DNA of 64,000 bases from Euryodendron excelsum (Eukaryota; Streptophyta; Magnoliopsida; Ericales; Pentaphylacaceae), in contig CM065394.1 of NCBI GenBank assembly GCA_033060915.1, forward strand, positions 36,070,001 through 36,134,000. The letters are read 5' to 3'. The notes under the pieces were generated by a model. That model did no database searches, was not told the origin of the DNA, and worked only from the letters and a program-made list of their open reading frames with translations. Made by a program: the position numbers and the translations under genes. Below, piece after piece: positions 12,699 through 23,990 of the stretch (its first letter is position 1; each line of letters starts with the position of its first letter).

Positions 12699-12861
12699 TT
12701 GGAATAACTTATCCTAGTGCTGGGATTATCTTGGTGTTTAATCCAAATGTGATAAATAGATGAGATTCACCTTATCCTATCTCTAATCCCATGCCTGAAG
12801 AAGACCGAACTGTGTTATACATAGTTTTTGGATAATATATCACGAGATAATTAATTCCAGA
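12699..12861. mobile_element. MITE candidate
   Basis: Imperfect inverted ends: TTGGAATAACTTATCC on the left and, on the other strand at the right, CTGGAATTAATTATCTC. The interior has mirrored GGGATTAT/TAATCCCA segments. Target duplication not resolved. Confidence 0.4.
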
Positions 12862-13260
12862 ACATCTGAATCCCTCTTTTTTGGGGTGTAAATGAGCTTG
12901 TATATAAAAAGAACAAGAAAAAAAAAAAAAAAACCATAACATAAGGGGCATACTCCAAGTCAATACAACACGGATAAAGACCATCTAAGAAGACTTACAA
13001 TCAAGCCAAAACGGCAAGCAAAACATATAAAAACCGATAACAAAAGCAAAAGAAAACCCAAAACCCATTAAATTTACATAAAAGCACACTACACAAAAGC
13101 ACGGAACAACCCCACTATAATTACATTCCAGAACCAAAAACTGAGAATGGCAGGTTCCATTCTTGTTGTAAGAACCTATTTGGCTGATTCATGCCGGCAT
13201 TGGTGAGACCCTCCAAGCGCTACTTAACATTATGAACAATCTAAAAGACAAACTTGACCG

Positions 13261-13514
13261 GTTTGGTAATGCTGTCGGCTTTTATTTTTATTGTGTGTTT
13301 TTACTGTATATTTTTTGTGATCTGATGATGGGCATTTGTAAGTTATTTTTGTGCTAATAGTACTGGACTAATATTTTGATAAAAAAGAATATACCTATTT
13401 TATTATTTTTAATTTTTTTTTCAAATTTTGTAAATAATTAAAAAAAATTAAATAAATACTGTTTTTTATTTTTTATTTTAAAATAATAAACAAAAATAAT
13501 AAACGTTACCAAAT
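13261..13514. mobile_element. Small MITE-like repeat, copy 2
   Basis: Has short inverted ends (TTTGGTAA on the left, TTACCAAA on the right). It aligns by eye with the intronic repeat at 7806-8020, making a dispersed non-coding family within this window. Confidence 0.55.
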
Positions 13515-15687
13515 GAGACTTTTCTCTATTTTCCTTTTGAAATTTCCTTTGATTTCTCTCGTCGGTCCAATCCCTCCCTCTCATCTCACCAACAAAACGT
13601 TACAATTTCTAGACACCCGCGTTACATTGTCCACATATTATTGTGATTACAACGGCTTTGGTCCCAAATCTTCACAAAATTCTGACGAATCAAATCTTAC
13701 ACTACTGTTCTTTGATGATCCAGCACCACAACCACTATTATAGATACTACTTTCTGCAATTCTGAGTTGTTTTTTTAATAGAAGTCATCGGGCCAGTGAG
13801 TTGGATCTGATGTCATGACACGGTGTTCAGGAATATTAAGTGGTTTGTGACACAGTACGTTCCAAAGCTTGACGTCATACGTATGGCCCTCAAAACTGAG
13901 CTCCTTCGTAATACGCTGTCGTCTTGAAAATGACTAATTGGCTAACTCTGCAGACATTTCAAATCAAAGTTTTGAAATTTTGACACTTAATCAAATGTGA
14001 TACTAACACCCTTTTTTTTTAAGGTGCAATCATCAATCAGTTTTCATATTGGAGTTTTTCTCAATTCAGCACCATGAATAACTGAAATATTGAAAATTGA
14101 AATAGAAAAAACGAGAATGTAAGAAAAAGTTCACTGAAAATTGGATTAGGGAAAGGCTAATGTCTTGTTAGTGTCAATTAGTGATGAGAACCTAACAAAG
14201 AAAACATGAGTTGTGTGATACAAAAAGTTTTAAGTCATTCTCATCCCGAAATTGCGATCTATCTGCTAGTTTTTTTTTTGGCAATATAGGGATCCAACTT
14301 AAAGGGATTCAAGGAGGAAAAGAATACATTAATGATTAAACTAATTATGACATCATTCAATAGAGGGTAAACAGGACTTGCTGCTGATCTTCCATTTCAA
14401 ATAATTTTCATATCTCATTCATATTATACAAAGAAAGGAGGGTGGACCTATCTCACAAGCCATTTTTGCTTCGTTTCAACCATGAAGACCCAAAATGTCT
14501 AACCCAAAGACCTTGATGAATTGGGTTTTGGGGTCAAAATAATCCTTTTCTTACCTACCTCTAAAAGAAGATCACTTTGGGTGGGGAGCTGACATGAAAA
14601 TTTAATTTTCTTCCCAATTTTCCACCCCTGGTGGGACTTAGGAGCCAGGGGTGGGTGTAAAAAAGGCCTAAAATCTCTCAGTTTCCCATCTTAGCAATGG
14701 ATTCATAGTCTTCATTGTCACTGCACCTCTCATGGATGATATCATATGGATACATATAATTGGTTAGCAGCATTCTATTTCTGTGCTTGAATGTGTATGT
14801 TCACCTCTCTCAGTGAAAACCCACTTCAGCTTCCTTAAAAAACCAAAACATTAGCACGACTCCCAACTACCACATAAATCAATAGATTATAGGTCGCGAA
14901 ATTTACAAATACTTTGATTGCTTATTTTGATGAAACTTCTTGTGTGTGTATAGTCAGAGAGTAATGCTATATAACTAGAATTTTTATACAAAATGATATA
15001 GCTGTTTGTGATTAAAATTCTCGAGAATACTCAATACTTACAGAAGCGCTAGAAATGACAGTTTTGAGGGTGGGATTCTGAGCACATAAATTCATTGAAA
15101 AAAAAAGTTATACGGACTGGAGATGGCACAATCTCCATTTATGATTCCTTAGTACAGCTTTGAATTTGAGGCATCTAAGATGTCATGTGGCAGCCATTGA
15201 AGAGCGACTTTGGTGCTTAGTAATAATTCATTTGGAGTTCTCTGTGTCGTGGTCAAGCTTCGTTCTTACTTAGTACTTAGCAGTATTGTCACGCATCTAT
15301 GCTTTACTGTCTTTGTTGTTAGCAAAAAACGGGACCTCACATACCACAAAACTAGACTTGTTGTAGGATAGTCTATGTAGGTATATACGCAGAGTATGTC
15401 TATTTCTGATTGAATAGAGGGACATATTATTGCTGTCATGAAAAATGAGCTAGAGCTATTTTGTCAGCCTAATTTGCAGCTATTGCTTTGAATTTCGAAG
15501 TTCAGAGAAAAAAAAATAGAAGACAAACTTGGTCTTTGGCTTGAGTTGAAACATTAATTAAAGCATACAGGTAAGTGAAAGAAATATGGGTAATTGAACA
15601 ATTCTAACTTACGACTATTAGCAGAAGTTTCTCTTAAACTTAGTTTGGTTTCATACTTGAAAGTAGATCCTGCTTTTTAAGTGCCAA
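13515..15687. other. Gene-poor spacer
   Basis: AT-rich DNA with only short open frames lacking recognisable domains. A 10-bp perfect inverted pair (CCACCCCTGG at 14622-14631 and CCAGGGGTGG at 14645-14654) could form a small hairpin. No gene supported. Confidence 0.5.
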
Positions 15688-16041
15688 TCAAGAGAGAGAA
15701 ACAGAGAACTCAATTTTGAAACGCAAGCGAGCAAAAAACCCAACAACTTTGGGGCTAGGAGGACGGTAGAGAGCTTTGGGGCACATGTCTTTTCTACCCT
15801 CATGAGCTGGGTCAAAGGAGCTTCTCGGAGCTCCTAGTTCCGGTCCTGAATTGGCCCCGAAACTTGTTGGCAGGGCAAAATCATAGTTGTTGGAATCGGA
15901 ATAAGAAGTGAACACAGTATGAGAAACAGAAGCGTGTGAGACGTGACATAAACAAATTATGAGAAATGTAAACACTAGGCAATATAAAATAAATTGGATA
16001 TTTATAAAATTATATAAAAAGAACCTCTCAAAAAAAGCCAT
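15688..16041 (-). CDS. Possible small secreted protein (hypothetical)
   Basis: A single-exon frame of 117 residues, starting at a Met followed by a long hydrophobic run (residues ~8-32) that ends in HVSHA, a plausible signal-peptide cleavage site. The mature part is hydrophilic with a Pro/Arg-rich stretch (CPKALYRPPSPK) near the C terminus, as in precursors of secreted signalling peptides, but it matches no family I recognise (not CLE, RALF, CEP, IDA or PSK). An upstream in-frame Met at 16092 would place 17 extra residues before the hydrophobic run. AT-rich surroundings make a chance frame possible. Confidence 0.25.
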   Translation of the reverse strand: MAFFERFFLYNFINIQFILYCLVFTFLIICLCHVSHASVSHTVFTSYSDSNNYDFALPTSFGANSGPELGAPRSSFDPAHEGRKDMCPKALYRPPSPKVVGFFARLRFKIEFSVSLS

Positions 16042-16960
16042 GTAAAATATTTGAAATACTATTATGTTAAGTAAATTACTAATACTATACAATATCTACA
16101 GTTCTTTTATTAAAATTTATATTTTAGTGTTAAATAATAAAATTTGAGAGCATGAAAAATGCTTAAAAGTATGACAAACGAGTTTTTAGAGAGTTTTTAC
16201 TATATTTTTTAAGTGTTTCTGTCCAGCTTCTTTAAACTGTGTTAAAGTTTCAAAAACCTTTTAGAATCATTTTTTAAAAGTTTCTTCCAAAAATTCATAA
16301 GAGTCTCGTCTTCGTAACCAGGTTTCGGGAAAGCATATTTTTTCCCTTCCTAAAAGAGAGTTTACTGGTAACTATGCCCAATACTAACAAACTTATGTAG
16401 CGTTTTTTTTTTTTTGATCAGCTTTTTGGTTAAAAACTTTGTAAGAAAAAATAAATCATAAATCAAAGTCAAAAGTTGATAAAAAGATATATCCAAACCA
16501 GTATTATTACTTTAATCAAAATCATGGAGAACTTTTTTAAAAAAATAACTTTTTCTGTTCTATGATGGATCCAAGCACGTTATCATACCTTTTTTTTTTT
16601 TTTGGTTGTGGGATTTAAGCATCAAGAAAAAGACCAAGCGAAACTGGAGCTATTTTCGGCTTGGTATATTATTCTGGACTTCTTCTTCTTCCTGTTTTGA
16701 TTTTTTGCCCCCCCACCAAATAGACTCCAAATCAATTTACTAAAATATTAATAATCAATATGAGCGCATGCTAGAACTTTCGAATCTTGGCCCAAGTCCT
16801 CCCTCTGAAATATTCCAAAACCATGTCATCCATTAAATAATTATACTATTTTATGAAAATAACTTTGTTGTTTTAACTACCAAAGACATCGAAATCAAGG
16901 GATGTTCAACGTCTGCATAGTAGACTTTGTGCTGCTGCTCCCAAATGGCTGAATATAGTG
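16042..16960. other. AT-rich spacer
   Basis: Homopolymer-rich DNA; nothing coding. A MITE-like stretch near 16418-16500 (GCTTTTTGGTTAAAAACTT ... ATATCCAAACCAG) is too worn to define. Confidence 0.4.
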
Positions 16961-17945
16961 TCTTATTTCAAAAGTCATGCTACTTATAACTTCCAAAGGA
17001 AAAAGCTCCACGTTCAGTGATAACAATGATCTAGCTAACATGCCAATTTTACTGGCTTATCCGAAGGAATCTAGCTCCTATTGGGAACAAATCCACAAAA
17101 TCAAACATGTATCTTATTTCCGAATAATAATGCTATACAAGTAAAAAATTCATACAAAATTTATCATCAAAATAAAGTAATTGAATGAAATGGATGGCCA
17201 ACCTCCAATTTATCACTAAAATGATATGGTTGCAGGAGCTATTTCTTTTCCCTTATCTTCCTTTCGGGATAGTTTTTGTAAGCTGATCCTCATGGATCAT
17301 GGTTAGTTTTGGCTTTGATGCTTCATTTCATATATCAAAAAAAAAAAAAAAAATGAAATGGGTGGCAGAGGGGTTGGTTTGTCTTTATGCTAAGCATAAG
17401 GTTTTAAATTCAATCACAGGTATCATTCATGCAATTTCATGAAGTTTGCAAAGATTATGTGAATAGTAGTCTTGCACGAGTTCGAGGAAGTAGTTGGCTT
17501 GGTCACCTTATAGCAAAAACAGAAAAAAGAAAAAAGAATGAAAGCCATTAACTTTAATATAAAAAATCTCTCATGATGGTTTTTAGTTGCAAAAATACTA
17601 CTGTCACAATTGTCTAATAGAATATTTTATCTAAATTTTTTGAAATAATATAATTTTCCATCTCAGAGTCATCCTATGAAAGCTATACGTTGAGTAATAA
17701 CAATGATCTCATGCCAATTTTATGGGCTTATCTCAAGGAATCTAGCTTCTATTTAGTAAATCAAGAATCAAACGTAGTTATGTTTACTGGCAACAAATGC
17801 ATAAAATCAAACATATATTGTCTTATTTTAGAGCCATCCTACTTGTAACTCCAAATGAAACCTCCACGTTAGTAATAACAATAATCTACCATGCCAATTT
17901 CATTGGCTTATCTCTAGGAATCTAGCTCTTATATGATAGATCAAC
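16961..17945. repeat. Triplicated degenerate segment of about 110-130 bp
   Basis: Three related copies near 16961-17090, 17661-17770 and 17820-17945. Each carries a CATCCTA/CATGCTA motif, then GTAATAACAATGATCT, CATGCCAATTTTA, GGCTTATC and GGAATCTAGCT, in the same order and orientation. A poly-A tract at 17337-17353 and a worn SINE-like stretch separate the first two. No coding sequence. Confidence 0.6.
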
Positions 17946-18065
17946 AACCAATTAAACATAAGATTTTTTTATTGCTAAAAAATGCAACAGTAATTATTTA
18001 TATACGTGTATGTAATTATTCATAACATTATATATTCGAGATGGATTAAGAGTTTTCCTTTGGTT

Positions 18066-18112
18066 TAGTAGTCGGAGGTGTCCGGGCCAGTTTGCATTGA
18101 CCTAACTAATTT
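18066..18112. mobile_element. Au-type SINE fragment
   Basis: The stretch GGAGGTGTCCGGGCCAG followed by a TTGC...GACC...ACTAATTTC pattern matches, from memory, the conserved core of the plant Au SINE family. Only about 50 bases remain. Confidence 0.4.
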
Positions 18113-19573
18113 CTTTTTCAATCCAGTCAAAGACAGGCTATTTACTCTAAGACTTGAGTGTTCACAAGGATATATATATATATATATATACCAAGTTGCC
18201 ATATGATCCTTAGAATTATTTCAGTTGGCATATGATCTTTAAACCTTATCCAAATGTGGAAGTGGAACTAAGTGACAACCCCTTCTGCCTCATTTCAGTG
18301 AGGAAAGGAACACTAGTGGTTCATTTAACAAACCCAACACTACCTTATCCCCTCTCGTTGTGTACGGCTGGTGAGCAAAGGCCATTTGTTTTCTTCTCTT
18401 TCAACTTATTCTACTTGGTTCCAAATTAGACTCCTAGTTTGGCTTGTGTGCATTGTCCTTATTGTTGGAGATAACCAGATTAAGTCACCCAAATCACACA
18501 CCATCGAAATAAAAACTTAGTACTAATTTTCATTCGAGAAGTCATGCCGGGCATTTCTCAAGTACCCTAATATGTTTTTGTCGGATCTACCGATTACGTT
18601 TTGGAGCTACTATCCTTGGCCCTAGCATGCACCATCAGTAATAATCTTTCTGGTTAAATCATTGTGCTTGTCCTATTTATCTTAAGCTTTTTTTACCCTT
18701 GTCTTCCATTTGGTTTCTCCATTACACACATCAACATTGTAATAACCCTCGGGGGCTAGTCCAATAGAGATATGGACAACTTGTAAACCTAGCGTTTGGA
18801 GTTTGAGACTTAACAATTTTTAAGCTAAGGTCGCAAAAGATTTATTTTTTATGAATCTTTTAGTCTTGGCATGGATAGTCTGTTTTTTTTTTAGATTTGA
18901 AAAAAAATTAGTCAAGAAGCACGTAAACTGGGTCAAAAAAAAAAAAAATGTAATCTACAATAAAGAGTTGCTTTTCTTTTCGGATTTGTTGTCCATTCTA
19001 CCCACTATCCTATTGTGAGGGATGGAATCAAGGAAGGGGGGACAAGATAAAATCTTTAAATTTTGAATGGTTAAGGTAAATTTTTTAAATTTTAAAAGGG
19101 TCAATACACACTTACTAATCATAAATACTTAAAATTTATATGAGCTAAACCGAATTTCATCACCCTACTATCTAAATGCAATTTTCTCTATAGTTACTAA
19201 AATGGAAAGCTGAAACGAGAAATGTTAGGAAAAACTGAAGCGAAAATGTAGTCAAATATATAGGGAGAAATGAGAAACAAAAAATGATTGAAAAACTTAA
19301 TAGGAATCTTATTAAGAAATTTTTGCGAAACTCAAAAGCGACATTTAAAAAACTTATTAAAGGCCTTTAAAAACCTATATGAATAATTTCATAGAAACTT
19401 AGTTAGAATTTAAGGGAAAAAAATTTATAAAAATTAATAGTTCAAATTTCCTAAGCGTTTTTTCTAAGTTTTTCAAGAATTTTCGTCAAGTATTTTAAAA
19501 GTTTTTGAAACATTTCTTAAACATTTTCGGAACGATTTTCTAAAATTTTCAAACGAATTTTATACTCATATTG

Positions 19574-19600
19574 AAAGCGCGTTTTTTTTAAACGCGCTTT
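19574..19600. repeat. Perfect inverted repeat, 11-bp arms
   Basis: AAAGCGCGTTT and AAACGCGCTTT are separated by five T residues. The GC-rich palindrome stands out in a very AT-rich stretch. It could form a hairpin or be an element footprint. It is not followed by anything like a terminator context relevant to plants. Confidence 0.8.
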
Positions 19601-21604
19601 TCCCTCCCAAATGAGTTTTTTGACACTATGATTCTGTCTCCACCTGTTGCGAAGAAAAAACAAGACCCATACCATATCCGCCGAACTATCACGACCCATG
19701 CCCATTCTACTGAACAGGATAGAGTAAGATTATAATTGGAGTTCTCTAACTTTACTCTTTGTGAGGTTTCTCTTACTATAGTATATTGCCGGCCAAGTGG
19801 TTAATTAAAATGCTTAATTAACATGTTTGATGGAAGCCTACACGAATCCCACATCTTAATTGGTTACAAATTAAAATATGGTCAAGCTGAGTTGCCCATG
19901 TGTTCTGTATATTCCTTGAAGTTCATACTCTAATTAAATTAGTTAACTAAGCAATGAAGACAAGGATAAGCTCGGCGTTATTATTATTCAATAATCTACT
20001 TATATTCTTTTTCATTTCTGGGAGTTTGCATGTAGACAATACTAAAGTTTAATTAGAATGTGAATAGTTGACATGGGAAATGCATGTTAATTATTTTCTG
20101 AACTTGTTCATTAATCTATTTATTATTCATTAATCCTTATACTTCAGTTTAATTAAATCTGAACTCGTTCAAATATGGCAATGCATTTGGTACAGTGGGG
20201 AAGGGGCCGACGTTTGGTAGTCCCACATGTGATGTTAGGTAAATCGTTCCTTAGTGTATCATATTTGATTGAAGAAGGGTCAAACTAAGGCACCTCTTCA
20301 TGTCAGTGGTCTCCTATTGGTATATTTGAAAAATATATAAGCTTGTCGTCATATATATATACATACAAACAACTTTCAATTAAAGGGCATTAATTTTTTG
20401 AGGTCACCACAAATTTTTTTTTTGATAATTATTTATTTTATGCGGGACAAAAATTACATATACTCTTGAATTAATTATGATATGAGTAAGTTAATTCAGA
20501 CACTTGGTCATAAAATATATATATATATATATATAATTTTTAATACAAAAAACAAAAAATAAAAATAAAATGCTATCTGCGACTATGAGTTAAGTGCCAC
20601 CTAATATGTGGCACATCAAATAAATTTTACCATCTAATAATAAATTCTACCAAATACAACACACTAATGAAAAGTGACTCACGATTGTAGCTGTGGTATT
20701 ACTACTCAAAAGAGAATACTCACCCACCTCTGGTCATCTGAATGCAATCATAATGGATATCTGAAGGCCCCTCAAAACCTACCACTGAATTTATTATCTA
20801 GGTTCGGTTAACCTATGCATCTAGTCTTGTCAGGTCCATGTCAAAAAACAAATTGTTTTTAAATACAATCAAGTTTATTTTGATTAGGAGCACAATTAAT
20901 GCTCAGATTGAAAACGTATCATGAGGATTTCTTAATTGTCCCACCTGATTTCACTTTATGATCAAGAAAACTACATCACGGACATGCAATAGACATAATA
21001 TTAAGGCATCATTTTTCATACAACTCTAATGCATTCAACCACTAGATTTATGTATTAAATATCTTGAAATAAATTTAATGGCTGAAATTGAAATTTATTA
21101 ATTAATAAAGAACCTCCACTCCCATGAAACTTTGTATAATCCTAGGGACACAAGTTTTTTTTCAATAGAGGTGAAAAATATTCCTAAAGTGAAAATTTTA
21201 AATGAAACTTTTTATATTTTTAATACTAGTGTAAATTTTTTACTTAAAATTTTGTTTTTTTAGATAAAAAATTATTAATTAGTTTATTTTTCTCTCTTGT
21301 CAATGGAGTATTTACTCAAACACAATGAATTTAACAATCCAATAAAAATTAGTTTTTGGTTAAATATTCACCAAATGTTTGAACAGTCTAATACAAAATC
21401 AGTAATTCAACCAACAGAGTAAATAATTTACTTTTCAATTCTACTTATAGATCCAAAAATAATAAAAAAAATACTCTATTAAAAAAAAAATAAAACAAAC
21501 ATCGATCTATATAAAAATACAAAAATATTACATCAACAAGCTGTTTGATGATATTATCTGTAAGATTTACTAATTTATTTTTTTGTTTGAAACTTTTGTC
21601 TTTA

Positions 21605-21607
<3 letters not shown>

Positions 21608-21662
<55 letters not shown>

Positions 21663-21672
21663 TGTGTGTGTA
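21608..21672. repeat. Long (GA)n microsatellite followed by (TG)n
   Basis: An uninterrupted GA run of about 26 units passes directly into a short TG run. Probably highly polymorphic. Confidence 0.95.
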
Positions 21673-22424
21673 CTTAAACTTCTAAATATGTCTATGTTAG
21701 AACGAGAGAGAGTTGTATAGGTTAGACTATTAATCTTCTCTGTATTTATAAAAGTGTATGTAATAATAAGTTTTTAAATAATTTTTTTCAAGTTAATTAA
21801 AGTGGTTAATCTGAGACATTTTTTTATGATTTATTTTCATTGAAGTAGATTTTTTCTTTCTTTTTTTATGGGTTTTTTTTATTTAGACTAAGGCCATTTT
21901 TTTCTTTTTTATAAGCTTTTTTTTAATTTAGATTGAGGCTTTTTTTTATAAAAAAAAGTTCAAAATTATACAAAATTTTAACTATAATAAGTAGGGTTTT
22001 TAAAACTTAAGAGATTTCTTTGATGGCTTTACATTTGAGCCGGCCTGGTCCACTCTTCTCCTATGCAATTACGTAGTAAAGTTTTAATAATATTTATTGT
22101 AGAAAAATCTCTCTCAATTGATACAATTACAATCGGTAAGATTAGTACCTACTTCACCAACAAATATACTAATGGATAGACAATATCTTTTTTCGTCTCA
22201 ACTAATTTTTTAGTGAGAGGGAATATTTTTAGGACTTATCTCATTTTGAGTGTATTTTAGATAATTATGAATTTAGATTGGGTTTAAAAAAATTTAAAAC
22301 AAGTATTAGGCTTAGTCAGGGCAAAGTATATTTTTAATTGGGTCGGGTTTAAATTTTTTTTTTTTTTTTCAAAATGCAATGGAGACAACTGATGTTGCTC
22401 AGCGGAGCTTCAATTCCCCTGATC

Positions 22425-22604
22425 GTAGGACATTTGGATGGCAGCTTAAAAGCTACAAGTTATTTTTAAAACATATTTTTAAGTGACTTTTTGCAAAAAA
22501 ATGTATGAAGTCTTTAAGCTGCTTTTTTAAACAATGGTTTGGTAAGTAATTTTTTTAGTGACTTTTCTAAGCAATTTTTTAGGGGTGAGCCAAACAGGGT
22601 TTCA
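22425..22604. mobile_element. MITE candidate
   Basis: Left end around CATTTGGATGGCAGCTT and right end around GTGAGCCAAACAGGG form an imperfect inverted pair with the ..TTTGG.. motif common to plant hAT and Harbinger MITEs. Boundaries approximate. Confidence 0.35.
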
Positions 22605-23370
22605 AAAATAAGCTATGTCCATACACAATTTATATTCCCATGATTCTTTTTAAAAAAATACTACTCTTTCAATAAATTTGTACAAAAAATTAGATTATAA
22701 TAAAGTGGCAATGCTATTGTTGTAAATAAGGCAATTATGATATATGTTTTGTTCCTTGTTTAAAGGTAAAAGTTTTCCATTCAGCCATATCATTTTATAT
22801 AAAATTTTGGAGTAATTAAATTTTACCTCTTTGTAATTTCAGCGAAAATAAAAACGATCTTCTGTAGTTTCAAATAAACACATACCCTCCATGTAATTTA
22901 GACTTAAATAGTAAAATGGATGAAAACCGTTAGAATTAACGAAAAATTTGTTACATGGGTATTTTCGTAATTTTATTTCTCTAAAATGGTGCATCAAAAA
23001 GATAATTTTGTCCATTTATATCAAAATAAATGGTTGTCCTTCGTAGGGGTATTTTTGTTTGTTCACCAAATATGTCAAAGTTTCATTTATTTTACAGATA
23101 AATTCAAACTACAAGGAGTTATGCGTTCACTTTTAAATTAGTTATTGGTTCACTTTCAAAATTTCAACCACTTTTGTTCAAATGGATGAAACTTTTTTGT
23201 AATGGATTCGTAGTGATTACTCTTCTTTTAATCTCAGATTACTCCTTTTAATGAGACTAAGTGGGATAAGCTTACATGCAATCGATTCGTAGAGATACTT
23301 TCCTACGAATTATCGGGAAAAAAAATAAATAAATGCATGCTAGTGTTAAAAATTGGACTGTTGAACGTAG

Positions 23371-23628
23371 CACGTGACATGCACGTGGACGGTAAACAGA
23401 ACTAAACCACCTGTCCGGTTAAACACACGTCGGTGCCGGGAATATTAGATGCCGGCGACGTTGACGCGTGAATTCCAATTATGGGTTTGGCAGACCACGT
23501 TTGAATACTGTTGCCACAATAGAATACGCTCTAATTTTCTCACGACTTTACAAAACAAAAAGAAACAGAGAACGAAGGTTCTTCAACAACTTGGCTGCCT
23601 GTCTCGTGAGTGAGAAATTATATAAATA
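23371..23628 (+). promoter_or_regulatory. ABCG36 promoter: paired G-boxes, TGACG/W-box core, TATA box
   Basis: CACGTG occurs at 23371-23376 and again at 23382-23387, eleven bases apart, the latter as an ABRE-like CACGTGG. A TTGACG at 23461-23466 overlaps a TGACG (TGA-factor) site. TATAAATA at 23621-23628 is about 365 bases upstream of the start codon, followed by a CT/GA-rich leader. G-boxes bind bZIP and bHLH factors; TTGAC cores bind WRKY factors. This fits a stress- or defence-responsive transporter, but the regulation is inference. Confidence 0.6.
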
Positions 23629-23990
23629 CCCACAAACTTCTCTCAAGAAAGGACTCAACCCACACCAGTTCTCCGGACCATCTCTCACTTCCCCTACTCT
23701 CTCTCTCTCTCCTCCAACAACAAGAGAGAGAAACAGTGACCTTGTCAAGAGAGAGGGAGACTAGGAATTCTAAAATCTGCCCACCAACCCATTCAGAGAG
23801 AACTTTGTTTCATACTAAAAATTCCTAGCTTGCTATTCAACAAAAACCAGTTTAATCCTTCAAAAAGTAATTGCTTATCTTCAGTTTTACACTGTTTTCT
23901 TTTTTCTTTTCTATGTTCTATCTTTGTTTCGATTTTAATTCATCTGGGTATATCTCATTTTCTTGAATCATGTTCAATTCAGAGAAGGAA

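Larger units (their letters stand above)
18113..23340. other. Gene-poor spacer upstream of the ABCG gene
   Basis: AT-rich DNA with TA microsatellites (about 18172-18190 and 20515-20536), a GA microsatellite, a perfect palindrome and a MITE candidate, all listed separately. Open frames are short and without domains. No gene supported. Confidence 0.5.

Noticed and set aside
13513..13743. 76-codon open frame with hydrophobic start
   Set aside because: Its first codons overlap the end of a MITE; no domain, splice or promoter signal supports it.
18735..18850. tRNA-derived SINE
   Set aside because: Only a vague B-box-like GGAGTTTGAGACTT is present and no A box or poly-A tail of its own; too weak to annotate.
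23970..23990. Upstream ATG for ABCG36 (seven extra residues)
   Set aside because: The later ATG gives the usual family start, and a TTCAATTCAG acceptor-like site between the two suggests the first is in a leader intron. Not excluded.
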